From positions 25,577-89,576 of the IMG/VR virus record IMGVR_UViG_3300028895_000704: 64,000 nt of DNA; one strand, given 5' to 3'. A program made the position numbers and the translations under genes. Shown piece by piece: positions 25,183 to 34,743 of this stretch (the first letter of the stretch is position 1; each line of letters starts with the position of its first letter). This DNA comes from a virus. Below the pieces are notes generated by a model that saw only the letters and a list, made by a program, of their open reading frames with translations, made no database searches and was not told the origin of the DNA.

Positions 25183-27990
25183 ATGCCATCACCATTCAAG
25201 AAGATCAGGACCGCAATGGACGGGCTCGCCCGCCTTGCGCGTAACCTGGACTGGAATTCTCGTCTGCAGCCAGGCTCCGCCGCCGGACAAAACCCGGTGT
25301 CTGACCCTGCCGGTGCGATCACTGCGCACAACACCGACCTGGCTGCCTCCAGCACGGTACAGTACGGCTTCGTCATCGACGCGCTGCCCAGCGTCCGCTG
25401 CTACCGTGTCCAACCCGAGAACGGCGGGCCTGTCATCGACTGCTCGCTCGGTATGCGTGGCACCGTCTCTCCGATGGGCTCCTACGACGCCGACACCCTC
25501 ATCGCCGGTACGCACGTCCGGTACGTCCAACAGAAGAACGACCCGACCGGCCTGATCGTCGCCATCGAACCGATGTACATGTACGATCCGCGGCTGTTCT
25601 ACGGCGACGTGATCTCACAGGGTTCCAACACCGGGCTCAACGTAGAGACCGGCTTCCACGAAGTCTTCCTGCTTGGCGGGTTCCAGGGTCCCATGTCCCT
25701 GAACGGCGGCGTCACCGACTATGCCGGCCGCACCCCGTTTGACAGCCTGGAGATCGGTGAGTTCAACCGATCGATGGAGACCGGGCTGATGCTCCACATG
25801 GACCCGTACATGGCGTTCATGCGTGCCGACGAGTGGTCCGGGCTGTGGATGTTCTACTGGGACGGCCTCGTCCGTCTGTCAGGGCAGAACTTCCAGCGGT
25901 GGACAAGCGGATCCGAGCTCGAGTCGTACGACGACGAAGGCGAGCACATGTGGTACAAGGGCATCGCCACGTACCCGTGGGAACACATGGGCCAGCTCCA
26001 GGGTCCCGACTCCAGCGTCCTGCAGGAGCGTTCCGCCGACGTCACACAGAACACGGCGCCCTACTACGCCAGGTTCGAGCCGGACAACGACGATCTGCAG
26101 CCGTTCCACCGGTTCCGCGAGTACGCTGGCTACCTCGGCCAGGGCCAGAAGAAGATGATGTGTGCGCCGCTGCAGACCGGCACAGACTACCAGATGCTCT
26201 ACAGCGACCAGGACTACGAGCCGATCGGTCTGCACGAACAGAACATCGACATGGCGGGCCACTGGTCGGTGCGTACGGCCTCCGGCATCACCATCGCCAA
26301 GCGCCCGATCCTCCCGGTGCCGAAGCGCATCAGGGATGTGACGCACTACGCTGGCGACCAGCCGTCGACGTACAAGGCCTCGTCGCAGTACGGCTCGGGC
26401 TCCGCCCACAAGATGCAGCCGCTGCCGACCGTCGCGTCCGGCGAGTTCGCCATGTCCGCGGCCGCCACCGTCATGGATCACCACGCATACCTGTTCAACT
26501 GGAGCAGCGCGCACCCGTTCCATTACCACAGTGACGACTACTACTACCCAGAAGAGTCGGGATACGACCACATCTCGACGAACCAGGAGATTCCGACCTG
26601 GGGCGATCTCAACGTGGACACCTCATGGTATCTCGGCGACCCGTCGTATAACTCGTACACGCTGGATCACCGGTCGGACAACACCAAGAACATTTACCAC
26701 AGCACAGCCTATCTCACGCTGTTAGAGGAAGGCGGCGTGCTGCTAGGCGACGGTTGGGGCTCTGAGATCCGGATGTCGAACGGCTGCATCTTCATCGACG
26801 CGCCGGGCGATATTTTCATGTCCTCGGGCCGTAACCTTATTGGGTGGGGTGGTCGTGACATCTGCTGGCGCGCCTGGAACTGTGTGGATGTCACGGCCAA
26901 CGAGAAGGACGTGCGCATCAAGGCCGAGAAGAACTGCTGGATCTTGGCTGGCAACAGCGAGGCCACCGGCGAGAGTCAGGGCGGCGTCATCATCGAATGC
27001 CGCGCGGACGGTCCGCCGAAATACGACTTCTACAACAACACCGGCGAAGACGTTGAGGCCAACGGGATCATCTTCAAGGCGCTGGGTACTGAGATCATCG
27101 GCTGGGCGGAGAGCATCTACCTGCGTACGCGAGGTCCGGCTGTCGACTCCAAGTCGGCTGGCGACTCGGGTACGGCCGAAGACCCGCTGCCGAAGGTCGG
27201 CGACATCACGCTCGACGCCTACGGCAAGGGTGATATCGTCACGCGCTCCAACTTCGTGAAGCACTTCGTCCACTGCGCTGTGGCCCATATCTTCCCGGAT
27301 ACGGCTGGCAGCACGGTGCACTTCTTCACCGAGGACGGGGTCACGCTCGGCGGCGACGTGTACACCGACGGCGACCTGCTGTCGTATGGGTCGCACCTGG
27401 CCAAGGGCGACTTCCTGACACCGGAAGGCCACCACTATTCGACGTCAGGCGGTCTGGTCGGTAAGCTGACCACGGCGAGCGCCGGGAACATCTCGGACGC
27501 CATCGACCAAGGGCACCAGTACGAGATCGCGCTGATCGCCTGGGGCGTCAGCAGCTACGCCAAAGATATGACCCGTATGTGGTACGGGACCTCACGACCT
27601 GGTAAAAATGATGTGATCTCCAGCGTGTGGGTCCACTTGCGGACCGAGGAAGACTACAAGTCGGATGGGTTCTTCCTGTACGAATCCCGCTGGCAACAGA
27701 TGGCCCGGCTCGGTGGCAGCTCGGGCACGCAGACCTGGACCGAGAACTACGTTGAGGCAAACCAAGCACACGGCGATATCACGAGCGATGAAACCTACCC
27801 GTTCCCGGGTCGCGATCGGTTCCAAGAGACCGGAAGCGGCAGCCGGACATGGTTGCAGCACGATCTGAAGCTGTACAACATGAGCACCGGGCAGGCAGCG
27901 GACCGAGGAAGCACGTACGAGTCGCCGGTTACGCTCAACAGCCTCAACGACGTGAAGCTCGACGGTAACTACCTAATCATCGGAAAGTAA
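25183..27990 (+). CDS. Large baseplate or tail-spike protein
   Basis: A 935-aa virion protein. After a helical N-terminus (1-20), residues 60-140 look like an OB-type domain (YRVQPENGGPVIDCSLGMRG ... GTHVRYVQQKNDPTG). Residues 525-690 carry regular short strands with charged turns (DVTANEKDVRIKAEKNCWIL, GGVIIECRADGPPKYDFYNN), resembling the beta-helix of gp5/VgrG spikes. A C-terminal region with conserved Trp follows. OB fold plus beta-helix suggests a central spike or puncturing protein, but no lysozyme domain is recognised. No strong Shine-Dalgarno precedes 25183. Confidence 0.55.
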   Translation: MPSPFKKIRTAMDGLARLARNLDWNSRLQPGSAAGQNPVSDPAGAITAHNTDLAASSTVQYGFVIDALPSVRCYRVQPENGGPVIDCSLGMRGTVSPMGSYDADTLIAGTHVRYVQQKNDPTGLIVAIEPMYMYDPRLFYGDVISQGSNTGLNVETGFHEVFLLGGFQGPMSLNGGVTDYAGRTPFDSLEIGEFNRSMETGLMLHMDPYMAFMRADEWSGLWMFYWDGLVRLSGQNFQRWTSGSELESYDDEGEHMWYKGIATYPWEHMGQLQGPDSSVLQERSADVTQNTAPYYARFEPDNDDLQPFHRFREYAGYLGQGQKKMMCAPLQTGTDYQMLYSDQDYEPIGLHEQNIDMAGHWSVRTASGITIAKRPILPVPKRIRDVTHYAGDQPSTYKASSQYGSGSAHKMQPLPTVASGEFAMSAAATVMDHHAYLFNWSSAHPFHYHSDDYYYPEESGYDHISTNQEIPTWGDLNVDTSWYLGDPSYNSYTLDHRSDNTKNIYHSTAYLTLLEEGGVLLGDGWGSEIRMSNGCIFIDAPGDIFMSSGRNLIGWGGRDICWRAWNCVDVTANEKDVRIKAEKNCWILAGNSEATGESQGGVIIECRADGPPKYDFYNNTGEDVEANGIIFKALGTEIIGWAESIYLRTRGPAVDSKSAGDSGTAEDPLPKVGDITLDAYGKGDIVTRSNFVKHFVHCAVAHIFPDTAGSTVHFFTEDGVTLGGDVYTDGDLLSYGSHLAKGDFLTPEGHHYSTSGGLVGKLTTASAGNISDAIDQGHQYEIALIAWGVSSYAKDMTRMWYGTSRPGKNDVISSVWVHLRTEEDYKSDGFFLYESRWQQMARLGGSSGTQTWTENYVEANQAHGDITSDETYPFPGRDRFQETGSGSRTWLQHDLKLYNMSTGQAADRGSTYESPVTLNSLNDVKLDGNYLIIGK

Positions 27991-27999
27991 AGGAAAATC

Positions 28000-29247
28000 A
28001 TGGCCAAAGACACCCCACGACGACGTTTCCCGCTCCCGCCCACTGCCGAGCAGCGTAAGGCCCAGGCTGCCGCTGCTGCTTCCGTCGGCGCGGAGATGCC
28101 TCCGCAACGCCCCGGCAAGATCCTCGGCAAACTGCCGGTGGATGCCGTGCGCGGAGCTGAAGACCTCACAGAGGACGAACGTGTCCTGCTGGCGCACGCC
28201 GGCCACCAAGCTGGCGATCCAGTCCCGGACCTGTCCACTACCGCAGTCGGCCGCAGGCTGGCAGCGCAGGCCGCGCAGATCGAGCAGGAGGCCTCCGACC
28301 TGGCCGGGTTGACGCCGGTAGATCCGCGCACGCCGCCTATCAAGATGCCCGAGCCAGTCCCGATCGAGGAGCTGCCCGAAGCGGAGCAGCAAGCGCTGGC
28401 TGCGCGGATGCTCGAGATGCAGGAGCTGCAGGTACAGCTGGCCGCCGCCAAGTCGCAGAAGAGCGCCGAAGCCGCGGCCAACGCCATGCCAGCGTCCGTG
28501 GCCAGCGCGCCCGGCGGCTTTGCTGCAGTGCAGCACGCACGGCAGGCGGCAGCGCAGCAGCAGGGCAAGCTCACCATCACCGACGACCTCGGCGATCGGA
28601 GCAAGCCGGGCTTCTCGCTGAAGCAAAAGCCCGCAAAACCCGAGGTTCCGTCGGATCCGGAGCCTGAAATTTATTCACGTGAAGAAAATTCGGAGGCCGG
28701 CGGCGCGGTGCCCGAGGATTACGCCGTGATCTGCCCGCGCTGCTCGTTCGATCTGAACACGGACCTGAACGAGCCGACGGACGCCGACAAAATCGCCTTC
28801 GTGGCCTGCATTCTCGGCGGTGAGCACAGGTTCACGAAGGAGTACTCGTTGTTCGGCGGGAAGATCAAGGTGGTGTTCCGGGCACTGAAGCCGCGCGAGG
28901 TCGACACAGCGATCCAACAGGCCGACATCGACCTGCAGGCCGACAAGATCGTGAACCTCGTCCAGTACAGCCGGGAAATCGAGCGGTACAAGCTGGCTGC
29001 TGGCATTGCTGTCATCGCCCGGCAGGGCCACACGGAGCTTGAGTTCCCGGAGATCGGAGCGCTCGAGTATGATGAAGAGAACTTCGCCACTCCGGTGGCT
29101 GCAATGGACGACTACCTGCACAACGAGGTGTTCACCACGGACAGCCTCCGGAAGGTGATCTACAACGCCTGGGCCGAGTTCCTCGGCACCCTGGCAACGC
29201 TTGAGGCGAAGGCGGAAGACCCGGATTTTTTCTCCGGGATCGCGTAG
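28000..29247 (+). CDS. Tail assembly chaperone, zero-frame product
   Basis: A 415-aa protein after AAAGGAAAA. The first 215 residues are Ala/Gln/Pro-rich, helical and probably disordered. A Cys pair (CPRC, about 244) and the globular part KVVFRALKPREVDTAIQQAD (about 287) to DPDFFSGIA follow. Two features make it the G-like tail chaperone: the slippery heptamer T TTTTTC five codons before its stop, and an adjoining open -1 frame ending at the tape-measure start. The upstream sheath and tube genes fit the standard order. A long N-terminal extension is unusual for a gpG-like protein. Confidence 0.7.
   Translation: MAKDTPRRRFPLPPTAEQRKAQAAAAASVGAEMPPQRPGKILGKLPVDAVRGAEDLTEDERVLLAHAGHQAGDPVPDLSTTAVGRRLAAQAAQIEQEASDLAGLTPVDPRTPPIKMPEPVPIEELPEAEQQALAARMLEMQELQVQLAAAKSQKSAEAAANAMPASVASAPGGFAAVQHARQAAAQQQGKLTITDDLGDRSKPGFSLKQKPAKPEVPSDPEPEIYSREENSEAGGAVPEDYAVICPRCSFDLNTDLNEPTDADKIAFVACILGGEHRFTKEYSLFGGKIKVVFRALKPREVDTAIQQADIDLQADKIVNLVQYSREIERYKLAAGIAVIARQGHTELEFPEIGALEYDEENFATPVAAMDDYLHNEVFTTDSLRKVIYNAWAEFLGTLATLEAKAEDPDFFSGIA
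29226..29232 (+). promoter_or_regulatory. -1 programmed ribosomal frameshift site
   Basis: The heptamer T TTT TTC is in the X XXY YYZ register of the 28000 gene (codons ...GA T|TTT|TTC). Slippage by -1 continues at CTC (29232) in an open frame to 29642, giving a fusion of about 547 residues. A 7-bp stem, GGCCTGT (29267-29273) with ACAGGCC (29294-29300), lies 34 nt downstream, further than usual for a stimulator. Confidence 0.75.
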
Positions 29248-29642
29248 CCTGTTTGATGATTCAGGCGGCCTGTGAAGGCATGATCGATTTCCGACAGGCC
29301 GATCTACGAGATCCCTGGTGGTGGCGGAAGCTTAGAGTAGTCATCGATTACGTTGGAAGACAGGTGTCAGCCAAGTTGGCGGAGCACAAGTTCCAGTTCA
29401 ACCTGGCCGTACTGAGTTACCTGACGCATAGGGATACGCTCGAGATGCACTGGGACTCAGCAGAGATGCTGCGGTCCCGGCTGTGTCGTAAGCTCGCGCC
29501 CTGGCTTAAAGTTGGACCCGAGGACGTAAAGGAGACGTTGAAGGAAATGCGTGACCGCTACATCGAAACCTGGGGCGATCCGAACGATCCTACTTACCAG
29601 GCGGAGATGCAGCGCCTGATCCAGCACTGGAGGACTAAGTAA
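29232..29642 (+). CDS. Tail assembly chaperone, -1 frameshift extension
   Basis: Downstream half of the chaperone pair, 136 aa, read by -1 frameshift from the 28000 gene. The protein is helical (WWWRKLRVVIDYVGRQ, DVKETLKEMRDRYIETWGD). It has only a weak independent start (TTG/ATG at 29253/29256, no Shine-Dalgarno), which supports expression as a fusion. Its TAA overlaps the ATG of the putative tape measure at 29642. In lambda the equivalent gpGT recruits the tape measure; the same role is inferred. Confidence 0.7.
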   Translation, partial: LRDRVACLMIQAACEGMIDFRQADLRDPWWWRKLRVVIDYVGRQVSAKLAEHKFQFNLAVLSYLTHRDTLEMHWDSAEMLRSRLCRKLAPWLKVGPEDVKETLKEMRDRYIETWGDPNDPTYQAEMQRLIQHWRTK

Positions 29643-32143
29643 TGTCCATGGGGTATCAAGCACCGGGGTTTCAGCCGCCGTACATGTCACCGTTCGGTTC
29701 GCCGAATCTGTTTCCCGGTATGAATCCGCTGATCGGTATGGGCGCGCAGTTCGGGGCGGGCATGCTAGCGCCTGGCATGCAGATGGGCCAGTTCATGCCC
29801 AACCAGAGCTTCATGAACACGCTGGAAGCTCAACAGTTCCAGCGGATGCAGATGGGGCTCTCCAGTACGATCGGTGCGAGCGGTGCCGCGGCAGACGTGC
29901 GGGGCTTGCTCGGCGGGCTCGGCATGAGCGGGATGCTGGCCGGGCACGGTACGCCTGGGTTCGCGCAGCAGAGCCAACAGATCGGCCAGATTGCTGGGCA
30001 GATCCTGCCGTTCGCAAGTATGGCGGCGCCTGGGCTGGCTGATGCCCTTGGCCCCGGCATGGGTCAGATGCAGTTCGCGCAGCAGCTGGGCGGCATGTTC
30101 CGCCCACAGATGGCTGCTCCGAACATGCCCGGTACCGGTGTCAGCATGATGGACACGCAGATGCGTGTGCAGAACCTGACCCAGAACGTGTACCGCAGCC
30201 TGTTCCACGATGCGGCAGGCAACCAGGTCCGTCGACCGCAGGCGACACACGGTTTCGGGATCGGGCAGACTGGATCCATCATCGCCGAAGCGCAGCGTCA
30301 GGGTCTCGGCCCGGGGAACCTGCTGGAAGGCGACTTCAACCAGGACGCGCAGTCACTCAACCAGTTCGCACAGCAGATCACCTCGCCGATCAGCGCCATC
30401 CGTGACGTGTTTGGTCCGGGTCTGACGACCTCGCAGCAGTTCCAGGCGCTGAACCTGGTGACGCTGAGCGGTACGAGCCGCGAGGAGCTCGGCGATCTCG
30501 GTATGCAAGTGCGGCAGTTCAAGCAGCTGGCACGTGCTGGCTACGGTGACGACCCCGGCGCGTTCGGCAAAGCGATCGGGCTGCAGCAGATGGCGGGCCA
30601 GCGGTCGCTCGAACAGGGCGGCGACATCAGCTCTGGTGTCATCGCAGGGCAACACGCGCTGGCGATGGGTGCTGTCGCCGGGCAGCTCGGCGGGCAGGCG
30701 CTGATGGAGTCGCGTACTAGTAAGGCCCAGCTCATGCAGAAGGACGCGCTGCTGACAGCACAGGCTGCCAACAGCCCGGTTGCCGACCAGATGGCTGCGC
30801 TCATGCGTATGGGCGAGGAAGGCATGCTCTCCGGCCAAGCCAAGGCGAAGTACGAAGAGCTGATGAAGGGCAACTATCGGTACATGGAGGAGGGCGACTT
30901 CCGCGAGATGCTCGTGAACAGCGGCGTCGACCCGAAAGTGGCGGCCATCATCCGCAACCAGCGTGAGGACAACCTCATGCGGTACGGCGACAAGGTGGCA
31001 CAGTCCGCCCGGAACCAGCAGTGGGACGTGGATATTAAGCAGTCCCTGACACGGAACATCGCCAACACCCTGAGCGCCGTCGGCGGCAAGCGCGGGCTGT
31101 CTGGTCAACTGGCCATGCAGGCCGGTGCCGTCGTGTCGGATGCAATCCGAGAGAGTGCCGGCCAGTCGCGGGAGGAAGTGCAGGCAGAGGCCACCGCACG
31201 ACTCAAGGAGTTGGGCTTCAGCGACAGTGATGCCCGGACGGCGTCCTCACTGGCGCTGAGCGAAGCCACTCGTACTGCCCAGCAGTTCGGCTTCTCCAGC
31301 TTCGGCGAGGCGGCGCTGCTGAACAACGAGCAGATCCTCGATCGAGTGCAGGAGCAGCAGGCCATCGCCAAGCGTAAGGCCGAAGCCGAAGCGCGTACGG
31401 CAGCGGTCGGACAAGACCAGCCGCTCGAACGCGTCGTCGACGCGATCAAGGGCGGTGACACGTCGGCCGCGACGATCATCGCCAAGCTGCTCGGCGGACT
31501 CGGCGTCGATCAGGAGAAGATCCAGGCGATCATCGGTGACATCGAGAAGAGCGAGGATAAGGAATCCAAGAAGGACACGAAGGAGAAGGTCAAGGACGAA
31601 AAGAAGAAGATCGACATGGAGCTGCGTGACGAACGCAAGAAGCTGGAAGGCCTCGAGGCTGCCATTGCCGAGGGTGAAGCTGAAGGTGTCGGCGAGCTGA
31701 AGTTCGCGCGGTCGCGCGCGGAGCGGTCGCGAAAGCGCATCGAAGAGCTGGAAGCAAAGTCTGAGGGTTTCCAGAGTGCAGAAGACAAGCGACAAGCCGA
31801 CCTCCGTAAGGACGCCGAACGGATCTTCGGTAAGGAAGAAGTCGCAAAGATGGACAAGCAAGAGCGCGACGCGGCGATCGCTCGAAGCGAAGCGGCGAAT
31901 CGTGAGGCTGCAGCCAAAGGCTTTTTCACCGGCGAGGGCGGTGACGACTCCACTATAAAACCTGTCTCGCAGCAGGACGATACCTCACAGGACGGCGGGG
32001 CTGTCGGCGGCGGCGAGGCTGGTAAGGGCGTCACGCAGGTTGAAGTCGTCAACCAGGTCAACACGGTTGTCAACGACAACGAGGACGTTGACACAGGTTC
32101 TACTGAAGGTCAAAACTTGGATTCAGCAACGAACCCAGGGTAA
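29642..32143 (+). CDS. Putative tape measure protein
   Basis: An 833-aa protein. The N-terminal 180 residues are Met/Gly/Pro/Gln-rich (MLAPGMQMGQFMPNQS). Residues 200-600 are helical, and 635-760 form a highly charged coiled coil (KEKVKDEKKKIDMELRDERK). The C-terminus is Gly/Asp/Val-rich and flexible. Location right after the frameshifted chaperone pair is the classical place for the tape measure. If every residue counted 0.15 nm, the tail would be about 125 nm, but the non-helical ends make this rough. No transmembrane segment or peptidase domain is obvious. Confidence 0.6.
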   Translation: MSMGYQAPGFQPPYMSPFGSPNLFPGMNPLIGMGAQFGAGMLAPGMQMGQFMPNQSFMNTLEAQQFQRMQMGLSSTIGASGAAADVRGLLGGLGMSGMLAGHGTPGFAQQSQQIGQIAGQILPFASMAAPGLADALGPGMGQMQFAQQLGGMFRPQMAAPNMPGTGVSMMDTQMRVQNLTQNVYRSLFHDAAGNQVRRPQATHGFGIGQTGSIIAEAQRQGLGPGNLLEGDFNQDAQSLNQFAQQITSPISAIRDVFGPGLTTSQQFQALNLVTLSGTSREELGDLGMQVRQFKQLARAGYGDDPGAFGKAIGLQQMAGQRSLEQGGDISSGVIAGQHALAMGAVAGQLGGQALMESRTSKAQLMQKDALLTAQAANSPVADQMAALMRMGEEGMLSGQAKAKYEELMKGNYRYMEEGDFREMLVNSGVDPKVAAIIRNQREDNLMRYGDKVAQSARNQQWDVDIKQSLTRNIANTLSAVGGKRGLSGQLAMQAGAVVSDAIRESAGQSREEVQAEATARLKELGFSDSDARTASSLALSEATRTAQQFGFSSFGEAALLNNEQILDRVQEQQAIAKRKAEAEARTAAVGQDQPLERVVDAIKGGDTSAATIIAKLLGGLGVDQEKIQAIIGDIEKSEDKESKKDTKEKVKDEKKKIDMELRDERKKLEGLEAAIAEGEAEGVGELKFARSRAERSRKRIEELEAKSEGFQSAEDKRQADLRKDAERIFGKEEVAKMDKQERDAAIARSEAANREAAAKGFFTGEGGDDSTIKPVSQQDDTSQDGGAVGGGEAGKGVTQVEVVNQVNTVVNDNEDVDTGSTEGQNLDSATNPG

Positions 32144-32147
32144 TAAC

Positions 32148-32600
32148 ATGGCATACATATTTCCATCATACGTCGGCGTACCCGGCGTCGTGTCTGACCC
32201 GAAGGCCGCACCGATGCAGTTCTCGCTGGGCGGCTGGACGGGCTTCCCGGCTACGCACTGTGTGCTGACCGGAGTCGCAGGCAACACAATGGGCAACTTC
32301 CAGTTCCTCCTGACGCTGCGGAACTTCACCTACGTCTACGTCTTCGGCGAGAAGATGGGTGACTTCGTCGTCAACGGGATGGCGCTGGCCGGAGACTGCC
32401 CAAACGCAGGACCGCACGGCATGAACAAGGCCATCGAGTACTACAACACGTACGCGATCTCGGTGACCGGCACGCCCGTCGTGGTCAACATGGCCGGGTG
32501 GGCTGCATGGGCGTTCGTCATCGCGGCGAACTTCACCGCCAACAACCCGCGGTCCGGCATCGGGCAATTCACATTCAAACTGAAGACCATCACGCAATGA
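32148..32600 (+). CDS. Tail protein, unknown
   Basis: A 150-aa beta-rich, hydrophobic protein starting MAYIFPSYVGVPG. Start at 32148, with no strong Shine-Dalgarno but only 4 nt after the tape-measure stop, suggesting coupling. It contains alternating aromatic strands (FQFLLTLRNFTYVYVFGEK) and ends FTFKLKTITQ, a tube-like or baseplate-plug composition. Overlaps the next gene by ATGA. Possibly a tail-tube initiator or LysM-less hub adaptor. Confidence 0.6.
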   Translation: MAYIFPSYVGVPGVVSDPKAAPMQFSLGGWTGFPATHCVLTGVAGNTMGNFQFLLTLRNFTYVYVFGEKMGDFVVNGMALAGDCPNAGPHGMNKAIEYYNTYAISVTGTPVVVNMAGWAAWAFVIAANFTANNPRSGIGQFTFKLKTITQ

Positions 32601-33088
32601 TAAACCACGTACGTACATTGCTGCTGAATGAACCGGCGGCCGCGCTCGACGGTCCGTACGAGGAGTACGTCCCCGAGGAGTCCCGTACGCTCGCACTGCC
32701 ACCTGTGTTGGCACGTGTCTACGGCATCCTGTTCCCGACCAGCGACAGAGCTGCCAAGAACTACCGGCTGGCACAGCTGATGGCGCTGTACCACTCGTGT
32801 CCGGACCTGGAATACTTCGTCTTGGACAAGGACAAGCGGATCAGCTACGAGCCGCGAGGGGAAGCGCTGCAGCTTCGTCGACTGGCGACGCTCGGAGACC
32901 TCCAGGACCTGGTGTTCGCGATGAACCTGTCGCCCGACGAGATCGACGAGCTGTTTGGTTCGCCGCGTTTGTCGCCGTACGATACGTTCCACTACTTCTG
33001 GAAGGAGATGTGTTTCTTCCCGTACAAGGTCGCAGGCATCACACTGGCGCTGGCGTACCGCATGGATGAACTGAGGGAGAAAAGCTAA
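32597..33088 (+). CDS. Tail protein, unknown
   Basis: A 163-aa protein starting on an ATGA overlap with the previous stop. It is mostly helical, with acidic loops (ALDGPYEEYVPEE near the N-terminus, SPDEIDELFGSPR near residue 115) and a C-terminal helix (GITLALAYRMDELREKS). No recognised family. It is translationally coupled to genes on both sides (TAATG at its end), inside the tape-measure to hub interval where baseplate core proteins are usual. Confidence 0.6.
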   Translation: MINHVRTLLLNEPAAALDGPYEEYVPEESRTLALPPVLARVYGILFPTSDRAAKNYRLAQLMALYHSCPDLEYFVLDKDKRISYEPRGEALQLRRLATLGDLQDLVFAMNLSPDEIDELFGSPRLSPYDTFHYFWKEMCFFPYKVAGITLALAYRMDELREKS

Positions 33089-34743
33089 TGTCTTATGCCT
33101 CAATGCGGTTCCGCCTCTGGGCGGACATCGGCGGAACGATCGTGGAGCTGAACCAGTTTGCGTGTTCGTATGAGATGAACCGCATCCCCAGCTGCACCGC
33201 CGTCTTGCCTGTGGGGTACTATGTCTTGCCTCCCCACCCTCCGGCAACGACACACACCGTCGACAACCAGGAGATGCTGCAGATCCCGCTGAAGGTCTAC
33301 ATCCAGGTGACGTTCATCAGCGGCGACCAGACGGCGATCATCCCTGTGGGTACGTACCTGATCTTCTGCGGCTGGGTGACGGGCGTGGGCTACCGGAAGA
33401 CGTACAGCAGCTACGCCATGACGATCGAGGGCACGCACTGGCTGTCTGCCCTCTCGTTCTCGTCGACCATGAGCGAGACGAGCAACCCATTGAACCCGAC
33501 GCAGTTCATCTTCAACTCCAGAATCATCCTGGACCCGGGCGGCGGCGGGCTTGGCCATTTCAACGGCCGCACCGCAGCGCAGGCCGTGGTGACAGCCGCG
33601 AACCTCACCAATGACATGTGGGGAGACGCCTTGAAGCCGTGGTTCCTGGAGCTGGCAGCTCAGGATCGTATCAATCGGGTGCAGTTCCTGGCGCTGGGCG
33701 GCAACGTTGGCAACGACGGTAACGGTGGCGAGGCACAGGACGCACTCAACATCATCGACGGGCCACTTGAGTTCGACGACGCTGGGCTGGACGGGAACCA
33801 GGCGGCCCTCGCCATCGCCGACGACATCGCCGTGTCGACGCTGACCCCGTCGTCAGTGGGCAACACGCTGATGGCGATGGCCAATACCACATTCTGGGAC
33901 AAGATCATCGGGTCGCTGGCGCCGAACTACATGTTCGCGCTGATCCCGTACCCGACGAAGGCCAAGATCGTCCCGTTCATCCCGGGGCTGAATGAGTTCT
34001 GGGACCCGTACGGTCTCGGCTACACGATCCTGGCACGAGACATGGCCACGCAGGATATGAATGCCCACCTGCCGCGCGCCACCCGCTCGGTCGGCCTCTT
34101 CGGCGGACGTGGATTGCGGGCGGGCTCCGACGCCCGCGGCAAGCAGGGCGAGAACGTGAACCTCACGATTGGCGGACAGTACGTCGGCCGCGAGGACGGC
34201 ATTGTCATCATGCGGCAGGCGCCGACCTGGGCCACGAACTACATCATCCCGTGCATCTTCTCAGCCGACTCGCAGGCGATCGGGGCCGGCAAGACTCGCG
34301 GCAACGCCTTCAACCACCCCGGCAACGGCGCGGCACCGTCGAGTCAGGATCCGAAGATCATCAAGGCGGACACGGAGACGCTGCTGAACCGCCTCGCGCA
34401 CAGCATGTACGTGACGGAGCTGCTCAAGAACCGCTACGGCGACATCTCCGGGCCGGTCCGGTTCGACATTGCGCCGGGTACGACGATCAAGATGGAAGGC
34501 ACCGCGGGAGCGTACAACGATCCGGGCGAGGCGCGGTACGGTTCCGTGGTTCGAACCAGCCACTTCTTCCAGGCGCAGCAGCAGAAGTGCTATTCTGCAT
34601 TCCGCCTGGCGCATATCCGCACACAGACCGAGTTCGACAGCCCGAACTTCAGCGTGCCGCGGCATCCGCTGTACGTCAACAAGTTCATCGGCGATTACAA
34701 TCTGGAACTGGGCGCTGAATGTCCAGAAATTGGAGAAGAATAA
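33088..34743 (+). CDS. Putative baseplate hub protein
   Basis: A 551-aa protein. The N-terminal section FACSYEMNRIPSCTAVLPVG with a following long beta region (VGTYLIFCGWVTGVGYRKTYSSYAM, given only as GWVTGVGYRK) resembles the first barrel of gp27/gpD-type hub proteins, which begin with a field-like beta domain and a short loop before a second barrel. The central part is helical (DKIIGSLAPNYMFALIPYPTK) and the C-terminus has another beta section (RFDIAPGTTIKMEGT). Gene order after the tape measure fits a hub. The link is by pattern and position. Confidence 0.55.
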   Translation: MSYASMRFRLWADIGGTIVELNQFACSYEMNRIPSCTAVLPVGYYVLPPHPPATTHTVDNQEMLQIPLKVYIQVTFISGDQTAIIPVGTYLIFCGWVTGVGYRKTYSSYAMTIEGTHWLSALSFSSTMSETSNPLNPTQFIFNSRIILDPGGGGLGHFNGRTAAQAVVTAANLTNDMWGDALKPWFLELAAQDRINRVQFLALGGNVGNDGNGGEAQDALNIIDGPLEFDDAGLDGNQAALAIADDIAVSTLTPSSVGNTLMAMANTTFWDKIIGSLAPNYMFALIPYPTKAKIVPFIPGLNEFWDPYGLGYTILARDMATQDMNAHLPRATRSVGLFGGRGLRAGSDARGKQGENVNLTIGGQYVGREDGIVIMRQAPTWATNYIIPCIFSADSQAIGAGKTRGNAFNHPGNGAAPSSQDPKIIKADTETLLNRLAHSMYVTELLKNRYGDISGPVRFDIAPGTTIKMEGTAGAYNDPGEARYGSVVRTSHFFQAQQQKCYSAFRLAHIRTQTEFDSPNFSVPRHPLYVNKFIGDYNLELGAECPEIGEE

